NCBI GenBank assembly: GCA_910586105.1
Contig: CAJUGU010000002.1
Location: forward strand, 1-64,000
DNA: 64,000 nucleotides
Direction of reading: 5' to 3'
Source of the DNA: an uncultured Eubacteriales bacterium
GTDB taxonomy: Bacteria; Bacillota; Clostridia; Oscillospirales; Butyricicoccaceae
Part shown: one piece after another, positions 35,402 to 44,891 of the stretch
Position numbering within the stretch: the first letter of the stretch is position 1
Layout of the letters: each line of letters opens with the position of its first letter
The notes under the pieces: generated by a model
What the model was told of the DNA's origin: nothing
The model's database searches: none
Seen by the model: the letters and a program-made list of their open reading frames with translations, nothing else
Made by a program: the position numbers and the translations under genes

Positions 35402-35590
35402 TCACTCGATGCCTTCGTCTTCGCCTTCGTGGCGGTTATTGTAGGCATACTTGGGGCAGCTGGCCTTAGCCTCTTCCTCGGTCGCATACTTGCAGGCGCA
35501 AACGCGGCCTTCGGTTTCCGAATCCGCTACGCACAGCTTATCCGCGCCGTTCGCGCTACGGCGCCGGAACAGGCACCAAAGTTTCTTCAT
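35402..35590 (-). CDS. 62-aa Cys-containing protein of unknown function
   Basis: A small protein starting MKKLWCLFRRRS with Cys at about residues 6, 21, 33, 35 and 46 and an acidic C-terminus rich in Glu. The CACKYATEEEAKASCPKYAY segment could form a metal or disulphide site. It has a perfect consensus promoter and a strong terminator, so it is almost certainly expressed. GAAGGA lies about 10 nt before ATG 35590. I recognise no family; no signal peptide is evident. Confidence 0.72.
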   Translation of the reverse strand: MKKLWCLFRRRSANGADKLCVADSETEGRVCACKYATEEEAKASCPKYAYNNRHEGEDEGIE

Positions 35591-35630
35591 TATGTAAGTC
35601 CTTCTTTCTTTAAAAAATGGCTCTTTGCAT

Positions 35631-35659
35631 ATTATAATGCAACCAGCGGTCAATGTCAA
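35631..35659 (-). promoter_or_regulatory. Consensus promoter of the 62-aa gene
   Basis: Minus-strand TTGACA (35659-35654) and TATAAT (35636-35631) are separated by 17 bp: a perfect sigma-A consensus. Confidence 0.8.
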
Positions 35660-35706
35660 TCCCGTGCAGGATTTCTCACAAAATTGCAAAAACCACCAAA
35701 AATTTC

Positions 35707-35734
35707 TTGCGTTTTTCCGTGCAATCCGTATAAT
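35707..35734 (+). promoter_or_regulatory. Promoter of the GT2 gene
   Basis: TTGCGT at 35707-35712 and TATAAT at 35729-35734 are separated by 16 bp, 40 nt before the start codon. Confidence 0.6.
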
Positions 35735-35773
35735 AAAGAAAAGGCCCGATTTCTCGAAAGGAGACGTTTTTCC

Positions 35774-36577
35774 ATGTCAGATCCACTTGTCAGCATCATC
35801 ATCCCGGTCTATAACGCGGCGCCCTACCTCGCGGAGTGTTTGGAGTCCGTCCGCCGCCAGCAGTATGCCAGCCTTGAGATCCTGCTGGTCAACGACGGCA
35901 GCAGCGATTCCAGCCTGCATATCTGCGAGATGTACGCCCGGATCGACCCGCGGATCCGGGTGATCGATAAGCCGAACGGCGGCGTTTCTTCCAGCCGCAA
36001 CCTCGCGATCGATCAGGCGCGCGGCGAATACCTGCAATTCGCCGACAGCGACGACTGGCTCGACCGCAACGCGACCCGCCTGCTGGTCGAACGCGCGCAG
36101 GAAACCAACGCCGACCTCGTGATCTCCCACTTCTGCCGTGTCTCCGGGGATACGGTCACCGTTTCCGGCTTCCTCACCGGATACGGCGTGATGGATCAGC
36201 GCGGCTTCGCGCGGCGGCTGATGGAGGAGCCCGCCAGCTTCTACTACGGCGTGATGTGGAACAAGCTCTACCGGAAATCGATCATTGAAGAGCATGGGCT
36301 GCGATGCAGCGAAGAAATGCAGTGGAGTGAGGATTTCCTTTTCAATCTGGAATATATCCGTTATGCGGAACGGTTCGCGGCGTTGGAAACGCCGATCTAT
36401 TACTATCGGAAAAATGAAAAAAGCATCACGAACAGCGCGCTGACCGTTTCCAATACCGTGCAAACAAAGCTGGAGCTGTTCGACTATTACAAAGCGCTTT
36501 ATACCGATCTCGGGCTTTATGAACAGTATAAGCCGCGGATCTATAAATATTTGATCGCCACCGCAAAGGATGGCTGA
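35774..36577 (+). CDS. GT2-family glycosyltransferase
   Basis: A 267-aa GT-A fold enzyme. The N-terminal nucleotide-binding motif VSIIIPVYNAAPYL, LLVNDGSSDSS, the GVSSSRNLAIDQARG region and the metal-binding DSDDW (DxD-type) motif are in order. The C-terminal part (about 150-267) with EDFLFNLEYI and YYYRKNEKSITNS is typical of cell-surface polysaccharide or teichoic-acid glycosyltransferases. ATG 35774 is 10 nt after AAAGGAG. It is monocistronic, so the acceptor cannot be guessed from neighbours. Confidence 0.93.
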   Translation: MSDPLVSIIIPVYNAAPYLAECLESVRRQQYASLEILLVNDGSSDSSLHICEMYARIDPRIRVIDKPNGGVSSSRNLAIDQARGEYLQFADSDDWLDRNATRLLVERAQETNADLVISHFCRVSGDTVTVSGFLTGYGVMDQRGFARRLMEEPASFYYGVMWNKLYRKSIIEEHGLRCSEEMQWSEDFLFNLEYIRYAERFAALETPIYYYRKNEKSITNSALTVSNTVQTKLELFDYYKALYTDLGLYEQYKPRIYKYLIATAKDG

Positions 36578-36591
36578 GCCGCGGGCCCCAG

Positions 36592-36633
36592 GATCTGCCG
36601 CAAATGCAGGGATGCATCTGCGGCAGATCTTTT
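36592..36633 (+). terminator. Terminator of the GT2 gene
   Basis: An 11-bp stem (36592-36602 with 36619-36629) is followed by TTTT. Confidence 0.75.
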
Positions 36634-36741
36634 GCGTTGGCCAGCCGTTCAGACGGCTGCTGCAAACACGGGGCCCCGTTGCGGGGGCAGATCGCGCCTG
36701 CGGTCTGAAGCACGCGGCCCCGCTTCCGATCTGTACCCCGT

Positions 36742-38895
36742 TTAAGTACGCGCTTTCAGGACCATAACGCTCCGCTCTCGGACGGTAATGCGGTCCCCCT
36801 TCACAAGCTGCGTCTTCTGCTCGCTGTGCCAGGTATCGACCCAGATCTCCCAGCGGAACGGCGCGGGCAGTTCAGGCAGCTCGACCTTGAGGTCTTCCCA
36901 ATAGGCGTTGGAGGCGATGTAAATCACCGCCGGCTTTTCCAGGCTCGCCTTGCCCGCAAACATGACGCCGATGTAATGGTCGTAGCTCTCGAACTGGTCG
37001 CGCCATGGGGTCACGCCATGGAAGCTAAAGTCCGGGAACCCGCACGCCCCGTCGCTCATATTCGTCCGCATGATCCGGTTTTCCTTGCGGAACCGGATCA
37101 TGTATTTGAAAAATTCAAACATTCCGCGCTTCTTTTCCAGCCGCGTCCAATCCAGCCACGATATGGCGTTATCCTGGCAATAGGCGTTGTTGTTCCCGAA
37201 CTGCGTGTTGCAGAATTCATCTCCCGCAAGGAACATCGGGATCCCGCGGCTGCACATCAGCAGCGCGAAGGAATTGCGCATCATCCGCTCGCGCAGCGCC
37301 TGGATCTCCGGGTCGTCGGTCTCCCCTTCTACGCCGCAGTTCCAGCTGTTGTTGTCGTTCGCGCCGTCGGTGTTGTCCCAGCCGTTGCCCTCGTTGTGCT
37401 TCTGGTTGTAGGAAAACAGGTCGTACATCGTGAACCCGTCGTGGCAGGTGATGAAATTCACCGAGGCGTTCGTCCGGCTGCTCACCGCATAAATGTCCTG
37501 CGAACCCACGATCCGCTGCGCCGCCGCCTGCGCCAGCCCTTCGTCGCCCTTGATGTAGCGGCGCATGTCGTCGCGGTAACGCCCGTTCCATTCCGCCCAG
37601 CGGTTCCACGACGGGAACGATCCGACCTGATAGAGGCCGTCCGCGTCCCAGGCCTCGGCGATCAGCTTGATGTCGCCAAGGATCGGGTCGAACGCCAGCG
37701 CTTGCAGCAGCGGCGGTTCCCGCATCGGCGAACCGTCTTCGTTCCGCCCCAGGATCGACGCCAGGTCGAACCGGAACCCGTTCACATGGTAGGTCGTCAC
37801 CCAATAGCGCAGGCAATCCAGGATCATTTGCCGCACGATGGGGTGATTGCAGTTGAGCGCGTTGCCGCAGCCGCTGAAATTATAGTATTTCCCGTCCGGG
37901 GTGAGGAGGTAATAAATGTTGTTGTCGAAGCCCTTGAAGGAGAAGAACGGCCCCATTTCATTGCCTTCGGCGGTGTGGTTGAATACCACGTCAAGGAAGA
38001 CCTCGATCCCGTTGTCGTTGAACAGCCGGATCAGCTGTTTGAGCTCGTTGCCTTCCCGGTTGTACTCGGTGCTGGCGGCGTAGCTGGTATTCGGGGCGAA
38101 AAAGCTGACAGTGTTATACCCCCAGTAATTGTACAGCTTGTGCCCGTCCACGATGCGGAAGTCCTGCATCTCGTCAAATTCAAAAATGGGCATCAGCTCG
38201 ACGACGTTGACGCCGAGTTCCAGCAGGTAGGGCAGCTTTTCAATCAGCCCGGCAAAGGTACCGGGGTACAGCGCCCCCGAGCTCCTGTCGTTCGTGAAGC
38301 CGCGCACGTGCAGCTCATAAATGACCAGGTCTTCCACCGGGATCAGCGGGCGGCGGGAGTTCCCCCAGTCGAAATCGTCCTTGACGACGCGCGCCTTGTA
38401 GTTCTTGCCGCCCGGCGGGGTGGATCCCCACCGGCTCTGCCCGGTGACCGCCCGGGCGTAGGGGTCGAGCAGGTACTTGGTCTTGTCGAAGACCAGGCCC
38501 TTATCCGGCTCATACGGGCCGTCTACCCGGAAGGCATACTCAAATTCTTCGATGTTCAGCTTGAATACGATCATGGAATAGACATTCCCGATCCGGTAAT
38601 GCTTCGGGAACGGCAGGACGGCGAACGGCTCCGATTCCTCCCGGTGGAACAGCAGCAGCTCGATCGAGGTCGCGCTGTGGGAATTGACGGTAAAGTTGAC
38701 GCCGCCGGGGATCGCCGTCGCCCCGTTGATCTCATAAAAACCGGGCCGAACGTCAAATCCCGCGATGTGGTCGATCGGTACCAGGTGGATCGTGCGGGGC
38801 AGGACAACCTGCGAAGGGCCGAACATGGCGGTTTCGACCGCGCCCTGCGCCGCGTCGGCGGGCGCCGGGGAAACGGCGGATGTTTCTTTGCGCAT
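36742..38895 (-). CDS. GlgX/isoamylase-type glycogen debranching enzyme
   Basis: A 717-aa GH13 enzyme with an N-terminal CBM48-like domain (about 40-165; YAFRVDGPY, LLDPYAR) and a TIM barrel. Catalytic residues are near Asp378 (GFRFDLAS), Glu414 (IAEAWDADG) and Asp486 (TCHDGFTMYD), with DVVFNHTAEGN as conserved region I. It hydrolyses alpha-1,6 branches of glycogen or similar glucans. There is no signal peptide. ATG 38895 follows AAGGAGG. It is monocistronic with its own promoter; no other glg genes are in the window. Confidence 0.95.
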   Translation of the reverse strand: MRKETSAVSPAPADAAQGAVETAMFGPSQVVLPRTIHLVPIDHIAGFDVRPGFYEINGATAIPGGVNFTVNSHSATSIELLLFHREESEPFAVLPFPKHYRIGNVYSMIVFKLNIEEFEYAFRVDGPYEPDKGLVFDKTKYLLDPYARAVTGQSRWGSTPPGGKNYKARVVKDDFDWGNSRRPLIPVEDLVIYELHVRGFTNDRSSGALYPGTFAGLIEKLPYLLELGVNVVELMPIFEFDEMQDFRIVDGHKLYNYWGYNTVSFFAPNTSYAASTEYNREGNELKQLIRLFNDNGIEVFLDVVFNHTAEGNEMGPFFSFKGFDNNIYYLLTPDGKYYNFSGCGNALNCNHPIVRQMILDCLRYWVTTYHVNGFRFDLASILGRNEDGSPMREPPLLQALAFDPILGDIKLIAEAWDADGLYQVGSFPSWNRWAEWNGRYRDDMRRYIKGDEGLAQAAAQRIVGSQDIYAVSSRTNASVNFITCHDGFTMYDLFSYNQKHNEGNGWDNTDGANDNNSWNCGVEGETDDPEIQALRERMMRNSFALLMCSRGIPMFLAGDEFCNTQFGNNNAYCQDNAISWLDWTRLEKKRGMFEFFKYMIRFRKENRIMRTNMSDGACGFPDFSFHGVTPWRDQFESYDHYIGVMFAGKASLEKPAVIYIASNAYWEDLKVELPELPAPFRWEIWVDTWHSEQKTQLVKGDRITVRERSVMVLKART

Positions 38896-38932
38896 AAGGG
38901 AACGCCTCCTTTTCAGTGGATCATCTTTTTTT

Positions 38933-38961
38933 AGTATACACCTTCCCGGAAGGCTTGTCAC
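38933..38961 (-). promoter_or_regulatory. glgX promoter
   Basis: Minus-strand GTGACA (38961-38956) and TATACT (38938-38933) are separated by 17 bp, about 40 nt before the start. The rest of the 313-bp gap to the solute-binding gene shows only the next promoter. Confidence 0.55.
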
Positions 38962-39096
38962 TCCTTTTTTGAGCGCGGCAGAGGACGCGCGCCCCGGCGT
39001 ATTGACGCGCAATCCGCGGCGTTTCCGGTCCAGCGCGCCGTTTTCGCGGGCGAAGCGGGCTGTCGGGCCGAAATCCCGGATCCGCCTAAGAGACGG

Positions 39097-39125
39097 TTGC
39101 GCAGGCTGGAAAACAATGATATAAT
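39097..39125 (+). promoter_or_regulatory. Promoter of the binding protein/chemoreceptor operon (TTGCGC type)
   Basis: TTGCGC at 39097-39102 and TATAAT at 39120-39125 are separated by 17 bp, 83 nt before the start codon. Confidence 0.7.
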
Positions 39126-39208
39126 TAGGGATAGCCGGAACGGCTGCGGTCCGAGCGGCCCCCTGCTGCCCGGACGCGGCGGCGATCCCATTGGAAAGGT
39201 ATGACGAC

Positions 39209-40441
39209 ATGAAAAGGAAACTTACTTTTTTGCTGACGGCTCTGTGTATGCTGGCGGGGCTGACCGCCTGCGGCGGGCAGGCGCCTTCCACCGAGCCGTC
39301 GCCGGAACGGGAGACGGTCGAACTGACCGTCTGGGGCGCGGAGGAGGACGCCGAGCTGCTGAAGCAGCTGATCGCTTCCTTCCAATCCCATTATGCGGGC
39401 GAAGCCGACCTGCGGATCGTCTTCCAGCCGCAAAGCGAATCCAGCTGCAAGGACGCCCTGCTGGGCGATCTGGAAGCGGGCGCGGACGTGTTCACATTCG
39501 CCGACGATCAGGTCGCCGCCCTCGCCGCCGCCGGGGCGCTCGACCCCATCGCGGACGCCGACGCGATCCGCAGCGCGGCCCTTTCGACGGCGGTTGAGGC
39601 CGCGAGCGTGGACGGGACGCTCTACGCTTACCCGCTGACGGCGGACAACGGCTATTTCCTTTATTATAACAAGGCGTATCTATCCGAGGAGGACGTGCAG
39701 ACCCTTGACCGCATCCTTGCGGTCGCAGCCGAAAACGGGCGGTCGTTCGCGATGGATTGGAGTTCCGCGTGGTATGTTTACGCCTTTTTCGGCAACACCG
39801 GCATGGAGGTCCGGCTCAATGACGACGGCCTGACGAATGAATGCACCTGGAACAGCACGGACGGGCCGATCGCCGGCGTGGACGTGGCGCAGGCCATGAT
39901 GGCGATCGCGGCCAGCCCGGGCTTTTCCAGCCGGACGGATGAAGGATTCCTCGCGGGCGTCCGGGACGGTTCGGTGATCGCGGGCGTCAGCGGCGTCTGG
40001 AACGCCGTCGCCGTGCAGGAGGCCTGGGGCGATACGATCGGGGCCGCGAAGCTGCCCACCTTTACCTGCGCCGGGCAGCAAGTGCAGATGGCGTCCTTTT
40101 CCGGCTGCAAGCTGATCGGCGTGAACGCTTACTCGGCGCACCCGGAATGGGCCGCGCGGCTGGCGGAATGGATCGCCAGTGAGGACAACCAGCGGCTGCG
40201 TTTCCAGCTGCGGGGGCAGGGCCCGGCAAACAGCGCCGCCGCTTCCTCCCCGGAGGTACAGCAGTCGCCTGCGATTGCTGCGTTGCTGGCGCAGTCGGAA
40301 TTTTCGCAGATCCAGCGGGTGGGCGGCAATTTCTGGGCGCCGGTCGAGACCTTTGCCGCCAGTATGGCGCAGGGGAACCCCTCCGGGGCCGCGCTTCAGG
40401 CCCAGCTTGACCGTATGGTCGAGAATGTGACGGCGCGGTGA
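39209..40441 (+). CDS. Extracellular solute-binding lipoprotein (sugar type)
   Basis: A 410-aa family 1 solute-binding protein. The lipobox LAGLTAC places the lipidated Cys at residue 21, followed by a Ser/Pro/Glu-rich linker and a two-lobe binding domain (VELTVWGAEED, ADVFTFADDQVAALAAAGAL, YYNKAYLSEEDV), as in maltose-type proteins. ATG 39209 is 9 nt after AAAGG. The usual ABC permease and ATPase genes are absent; instead a chemoreceptor-like gene follows 33 nt later, suggesting that this protein delivers ligand to a sensor. Confidence 0.92.
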   Translation: MKRKLTFLLTALCMLAGLTACGGQAPSTEPSPERETVELTVWGAEEDAELLKQLIASFQSHYAGEADLRIVFQPQSESSCKDALLGDLEAGADVFTFADDQVAALAAAGALDPIADADAIRSAALSTAVEAASVDGTLYAYPLTADNGYFLYYNKAYLSEEDVQTLDRILAVAAENGRSFAMDWSSAWYVYAFFGNTGMEVRLNDDGLTNECTWNSTDGPIAGVDVAQAMMAIAASPGFSSRTDEGFLAGVRDGSVIAGVSGVWNAVAVQEAWGDTIGAAKLPTFTCAGQQVQMASFSGCKLIGVNAYSAHPEWAARLAEWIASEDNQRLRFQLRGQGPANSAAASSPEVQQSPAIAALLAQSEFSQIQRVGGNFWAPVETFAASMAQGNPSGAALQAQLDRMVENVTAR

Positions 40442-40474
40442 CAACGGGGATACATACAGATGGAGGCACGTAGT

Positions 40475-42061
40475 ATGAAACGCAAGATCACATTGCAGCA
40501 GCGGCTTGTCCTGCCGATCGTCCTGCTGGGGCTGGTGGCGCTCCTGTCCAACCTCCTTGCGGCATTCGGCATCAATAACGTCCATTCCAACGCCGGTACC
40601 ATCGTAGAGGAATACATGGTGAGCGAGGCGCGGCTGGAGGAGATCCGCCGGTCGATGATGGATATCCATCTGCTTGCCCTGTCCCACATCGTAGCGGCGG
40701 ATCACGGCACCATGATCCAGCTGGTGCAGCAGATCAAGGCAGAGGAAGCGACGCTGGACGAACAGCTGGCGGCTTACGAGGACTTTGTGTCCACGGGCAA
40801 CGAAGCGGTCTATCACAGCCTGTTGGAAGATTATGCCGCGTTCAAGCACGCGCTGGTCGGGCTGGTGTGCGCAAGCGCCGACAGCAAGACGCAGGACGCT
40901 TACGCGATGGCAAACGGCGACGTCGCGGCTTGCAGCGAGAGCGTCGAGAACGGGCTGGACACGCTTTCGGCCTCGGTCAGCGCGCAGGCGGCGGGGGCGC
41001 AAAAGCACCTGTTCGTGGTTTATATCATAGCGCTGCTGACCAGCGCGGCGGTGCTGGCGATCGGCGTACTGCTGGTATGGGCGGCGCTGCGGATCATCCG
41101 GACGTATGTCATCGCGCCGATCCAGAGTGCAATGGGCACGCTTCAGGACGATTCCGAGCGGCTGAATAATGTGGTGCGGGAGATTCGCGGACGCACGCAG
41201 ACATCCAGCGACAGTGCGCGCAAGCTTTCCAGCCTGACCGAGCAGCTTTCGGCGGCGCTGGCGAAGATCTCGCAGAACACGGCGTCGATCACAGCCAGCG
41301 CGTCCAGTACGCAGGACGATGCGGGGCGGGTCGCGGAGGCGTGCACGGCTTTAAACGGCTATTCGCTGGAAATGCGCGGCCGGGCAGAAGAAATGGAGAA
41401 ATCGGCCCGTCAGGAGATGGAGGACGTGCGCAGCCGCACGGAAAAGATCATGGCGATCCTGAATGAAGCCATCGTGCAAAGCCAGAATGTCAGCCAGATC
41501 GACATCCTGACGCAAGACATCCTGTCCATCTCGTCCTCCACCGACCTGATCGCGATCAACGCCTCGATCGAGGCGGCGCGGGCCGGGACTGCGGGCAAGG
41601 GCTTTGCGGTGGTCGCGCAGGAGATCCGGCGGCTGGCGGACGCCTGCGCGGAGGTTGCGGGGCATATCCAGGAGGTCAGCTCGGTCGTGACCGGCGCGGT
41701 CAAATACTTATCCGGCAGCGCGCAGGAGCTGGCGGACTATCTGGGGCAGGCGATCGAAACGCAGCTCGCGCGCTCTGTCCAATCGGGGCAGCAATACCGG
41801 GAGGACGCCGCATACATCCAACGTTCGATCGAAACCTTCAACCGGCAGGCTGACGGCCTGCAAACGGCAATGGAAGAGGTCGCCGACTCGATCGCGTCCA
41901 TCTCGGGCGCGGTGGACGGCGCGGTCGCGGGGATCACGGGGATTGCAGGCAGCACCCATGTGCTGGTGGACGACCTGGCGAGCATTGTCGGCGGGATGGA
42001 CACGAACCACGAGATCGCGGGCGAGCTCCAGCATCAGGTCGAGGTTTTCGCCAATCTGTAG
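40475..42061 (+). CDS. Methyl-accepting chemotaxis protein-like receptor
   Basis: A 528-aa receptor. It has TM1 (about 13-35), a four-helix-bundle-like periplasmic sensor (36-180), TM2 (about 183-207), no clear HAMP domain, and a long cytoplasmic coiled coil. The hairpin tip reads [33 protein letters not shown], slightly short of the usual E-A-G-x-x-G-R-G-F form but recognisable. ATG 40475 is 8 nt after GGAGG. It is co-transcribed with the binding lipoprotein. No che genes are in the window. Confidence 0.92.
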   Translation: MKRKITLQQRLVLPIVLLGLVALLSNLLAAFGINNVHSNAGTIVEEYMVSEARLEEIRRSMMDIHLLALSHIVAADHGTMIQLVQQIKAEEATLDEQLAAYEDFVSTGNEAVYHSLLEDYAAFKHALVGLVCASADSKTQDAYAMANGDVAACSESVENGLDTLSASVSAQAAGAQKHLFVVYIIALLTSAAVLAIGVLLVWAALRIIRTYVIAPIQSAMGTLQDDSERLNNVVREIRGRTQTSSDSARKLSSLTEQLSAALAKISQNTASITASASSTQDDAGRVAEACTALNGYSLEMRGRAEEMEKSARQEMEDVRSRTEKIMAILNEAIVQSQNVSQIDILTQDILSISSSTDLIAINASIEAARAGTAGKGFAVVAQEIRRLADACAEVAGHIQEVSSVVTGAVKYLSGSAQELADYLGQAIETQLARSVQSGQQYREDAAYIQRSIETFNRQADGLQTAMEEVADSIASISGAVDGAVAGITGIAGSTHVLVDDLASIVGGMDTNHEIAGELQHQVEVFANL

Positions 42062-42114
42062 CGGAACGGCGAAGCATCCAGACCCGCAGGGCGCGGAATA
42101 TGGAACGATAACAG

Positions 42115-42153
42115 ACAGGACGGCGGGATATCATCACCGCCGCCCTGTTTCAG
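42115..42153 (+). terminator. Terminator of the chemoreceptor operon
   Basis: A 12-bp stem with one mismatch (42115-42126 with 42137-42148) is followed by TT and a CTTTT stretch. Confidence 0.6.
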
Positions 42154-42185
42154 CTTTTCGCCGATCCATATAAGCAAAACCCGAT

Positions 42186-42415
42186 TTATGCCATCCAAAT
42201 ATGTATCAGTGGCTTTGCAAACTGCACGGCATATTTGCAAAGTTGAATGAGTTCGCAAACAGCGGTTTCTGCTTCAACTGTCGGATTACCGATTCGTTCA
42301 TTTGGATAGTTCACTGCCATTTGTTCAAACCATTCAGTTTTTCATAATCAGCGGCAGAAAGCGCGTCTAAAAGTTCTTTCGGTTTCCCAACTAAAAATTG
42401 TAGAGAAAGCCCCAT
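42186..42415 (-). pseudogene. Frameshifted small gene, family not recognised
   Basis: From ATG 42415 (7 nt after GGAGGAGG) a 34-codon frame starts MGLSLQFLVGKPKELLDALS and stops at TGA 42313-42311. An overlapping frame (42332-42186) continues with protein-like sequence beginning WFEQMAVNYPNERIGNPTVE and ends at TAA. Together they look like one gene broken by an indel near 42330, perhaps with a larger internal deletion. Promoter and ribosome site are intact. The composition is AT-richer than the neighbours. I do not recognise the family. Confidence 0.55.
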
Positions 42416-42456
42416 GATAAATCCTCCTCCTAATTCATATTGAATACGATCATTCA

Positions 42457-42485
42457 AGTATAGCACGTCTCCCCGCTGAAAACAA
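42457..42485 (-). promoter_or_regulatory. Promoter of the broken small gene
   Basis: Minus-strand TTGTTT (42485-42480) and TATACT (42462-42457) are separated by 17 bp, upstream of the pseudogene start. Confidence 0.55.
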
Positions 42486-42567
42486 TCCCCTCCTTATGTC
42501 CGTTCCGACTATCCAGGCCGTCAAGGGACGAGGCGTATTTTTGCCGTTTCCATTTCGCCGCCGAAAA

Positions 42568-42599
42568 CAGGGGACAGGATTTTACAACCCTGTCCCCGC
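42568..42599 (-). terminator. Terminator of the sucrose/raffinose operon
   Basis: A 9-bp stem (42570-42578 with 42589-42597) is followed on the minus strand by TGTTTTC, just downstream of the second GH36 gene. Confidence 0.6.
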
Positions 42600-42626
42600 T
42601 TTTGTCCGCTTCATTCCAACGGCTTT

Positions 42627-44825
42627 TTAACCGCCTTCCGCAGCTCCGTCTACCCCTTCCAGCACGACCAGCAGGCTCTGATGGTCGCCTTCCAGCACCG
42701 GCAGCAGTACGCCGCCGTGCATCCATCCCGCGCCCGAACGGGTCTCGCCGGTGCGCCGGTCGCGATATTGCCGCAAAGGCTCCAATCCCGCCAGCGGCAA
42801 ACGCAGCGAACGCCGCTGCGCGCGGGAAACCACCTGCACATAACAAAGCACGGCCAGCGACCGGTCTTTACGGACTGCCAGCAAGGCGTCATGGCTGCGG
42901 TTTTCCGAATAGGAAGCCAGCCGGTAAGCGTCCCCGTCGCGGAACACCGGCCCAAGCTCCCGGTACTCCGCCAGCTGCCCGGGGATCGCCGCGAATTCCG
43001 CCGGCGTCAGCTTGCACAGATCGAGTTCATATCCGAAGCATCCGGCCAGCGCCACGTGCCCGCGCGTCCGGAAGGGCGTGCTGCGGCAGTTCGTATGGCT
43101 GGGACAGGCGGCAACGTGCGCCCCCATCGACGAAAACGGATACGCCAGCGCCGTCCCCTCCTGGATCGTCAGCCGGTCGATCGCCTCGGCATTGTCCGAA
43201 GTCCAGATCTGCGGGCTGTAGTACAGCATCCCGGCGTCGAACCGTCCGCCGCCGCTGCAACAGTTTTCCAGCAGCAGATCGGGGAAATCGCTCAGCAGCC
43301 GCTCTTGCAGCTCGTAAAGGCCCAGCGTGTAGCGGTGGGCGGCTTCTCCCTGACGGCCGGCGGGCAGCGCAGAGCTAAATACGTCGCTCAGCACTCGGTT
43401 CATGTCCCACTTCAAATAAACGATCGGGGCGGAACGCAGCACAGCGGAAATCTGCCCATAAACACAGTCGCGCACCTCGCGCCGCGTCAGGTCAAGCACA
43501 TATTGCTTCCGCGACTGCGCCGGGGCCCAGCCGGGCGTTTGCAGCGCGTAATCCGGATGCGCCCGGTAAAGGTCGGAGTCGGGCGATACCATTTCCGGCT
43601 CCATCCAGACACCCAGCTTGACGCCGATCGCCGAAAGCTCCTCTCCCAGCCGCCGGAAGCCGCCTGGGAGCTTCTTTTCGTTGACATACCAGTCGCCCAG
43701 ACTGCTCGTCTCGTCCTCGCGATGGCCAAACCAGCCGTCGTCAACGACCAGCAGTTCAATCCCGGCTTCCGCCGCCTTTTGCCCCAGCGCGAGCAGCCGG
43801 TCGTGGTCGAAATCGAAGTAGGCCGCCTCCCAGCTGTTGACCAGCGAGTAACGGTGCTTCCCCTGCCCCCGGATCAGATGCCGCCGGAAAAAATCGTGAA
43901 AGCTGCGGCTCATGCCGCCTAATCCCTGCTCCGAGCAAACCAGCGCCGCCTCCGGCGTCTGGAAGGCTTCCCCCGGTTCCAGCCGCCAGCCGAACCCCTC
44001 CGGATGGATGCCCAGCACCGCCCGGATCTTCCCGCAGGCATCCGGCTCCGCCTGCGCGAGGAAATTGCCCGAGTACAGGAAACACATGCCATACGCCAGC
44101 CCCTGCTCCCGCGTTGCCGTATGCTCCGCCAGCGCGAGGAAAGGGTTGAACTGGTGCGAGGAAATGCCGCGCAGCGAAAACGCGCCCTGCCTGCCCGAAG
44201 CGACCGGGCGGCGGTCGATCCTCCACTCGTGCGCCCACGCGCCGGGCAGGGTGATGAGATCGAAGTCCCGCCCGTCCAGCGTCAGGCAGGCGGACAGCGC
44301 GGCGGTCAGCGTGAGCGGCGCCGCGCCTTGGTTCTCGATACGAGCGCTGCGGCAGATGACGTCCACATCCTCAAACACCGTATAGGAAAGGCAGACCTGT
44401 AAGCCAAGTACCGGATCGGCGCATCGGATCGCAAGCGTGGTACATTCCCCGCCAAACGCGGCAGGCAAGCCTTCCAGCGGCTTTTTGCCCGCGAAGATTT
44501 CGTGGCTCTGGTAAAACAGCTCGCAGCGCCGTCCGCCCTCCGCCGTTTCGGCCCGCAGGCAGGGCTCCCGGAAATCGCCGCCGCCCCACGCCGGATACTC
44601 GAAGGGGAAGGTATCGTAAAAGGAGACGCGTTCTCCCGGCTCCCGCGAAGGCGCGTAGGGCGGTTCCTCCAGCCGCAGCAGGTACCGCATCGGATCGGCA
44701 GGGATACGCGGGCCGTAATAAATCTGCCCAAGGAACCCTTCTGCATCCACAATGCCGATCAGGTAGGTCGTATGCGGGGTGTCCAGCCGGAACACCCGTT
44801 CCCGTGGATCGTAAGCGATCCCCAT
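42627..44825 (-). CDS. Second GH36 alpha-galactosidase
   Basis: A 732-aa enzyme collinear with the GH36 at 26.4-28.6 kb but clearly diverged. The VDDGWFGHRED motif, nucleophile Asp near 471 in YLKWDMNRV, CCSGGGRFD and acid/base Asp near 542 in TSDNAEA are intact. ATG 44825 follows the GH32 stop by 66 nt. Its place downstream of a sucrose PTS and GH32 suggests action on raffinose-family sugars or their phosphates. It is the last gene of the operon. Confidence 0.95.
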   Translation of the reverse strand: MGIAYDPRERVFRLDTPHTTYLIGIVDAEGFLGQIYYGPRIPADPMRYLLRLEEPPYAPSREPGERVSFYDTFPFEYPAWGGGDFREPCLRAETAEGGRRCELFYQSHEIFAGKKPLEGLPAAFGGECTTLAIRCADPVLGLQVCLSYTVFEDVDVICRSARIENQGAAPLTLTAALSACLTLDGRDFDLITLPGAWAHEWRIDRRPVASGRQGAFSLRGISSHQFNPFLALAEHTATREQGLAYGMCFLYSGNFLAQAEPDACGKIRAVLGIHPEGFGWRLEPGEAFQTPEAALVCSEQGLGGMSRSFHDFFRRHLIRGQGKHRYSLVNSWEAAYFDFDHDRLLALGQKAAEAGIELLVVDDGWFGHREDETSSLGDWYVNEKKLPGGFRRLGEELSAIGVKLGVWMEPEMVSPDSDLYRAHPDYALQTPGWAPAQSRKQYVLDLTRREVRDCVYGQISAVLRSAPIVYLKWDMNRVLSDVFSSALPAGRQGEAAHRYTLGLYELQERLLSDFPDLLLENCCSGGGRFDAGMLYYSPQIWTSDNAEAIDRLTIQEGTALAYPFSSMGAHVAACPSHTNCRSTPFRTRGHVALAGCFGYELDLCKLTPAEFAAIPGQLAEYRELGPVFRDGDAYRLASYSENRSHDALLAVRKDRSLAVLCYVQVVSRAQRRSLRLPLAGLEPLRQYRDRRTGETRSGAGWMHGGVLLPVLEGDHQSLLVVLEGVDGAAEGG

Positions 44826-44891
44826 AAAATTTCACCGTTTCAGCCGCGGCCTGCGGCTGCCTTTCTGAATTCGTCTTTGAGGCCGCCGCCG

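Noticed and set aside
36826..38934. A 702-codon open frame antisense to glgX
   Set aside because: Shadow of the debranching enzyme, lacking start context and motifs.
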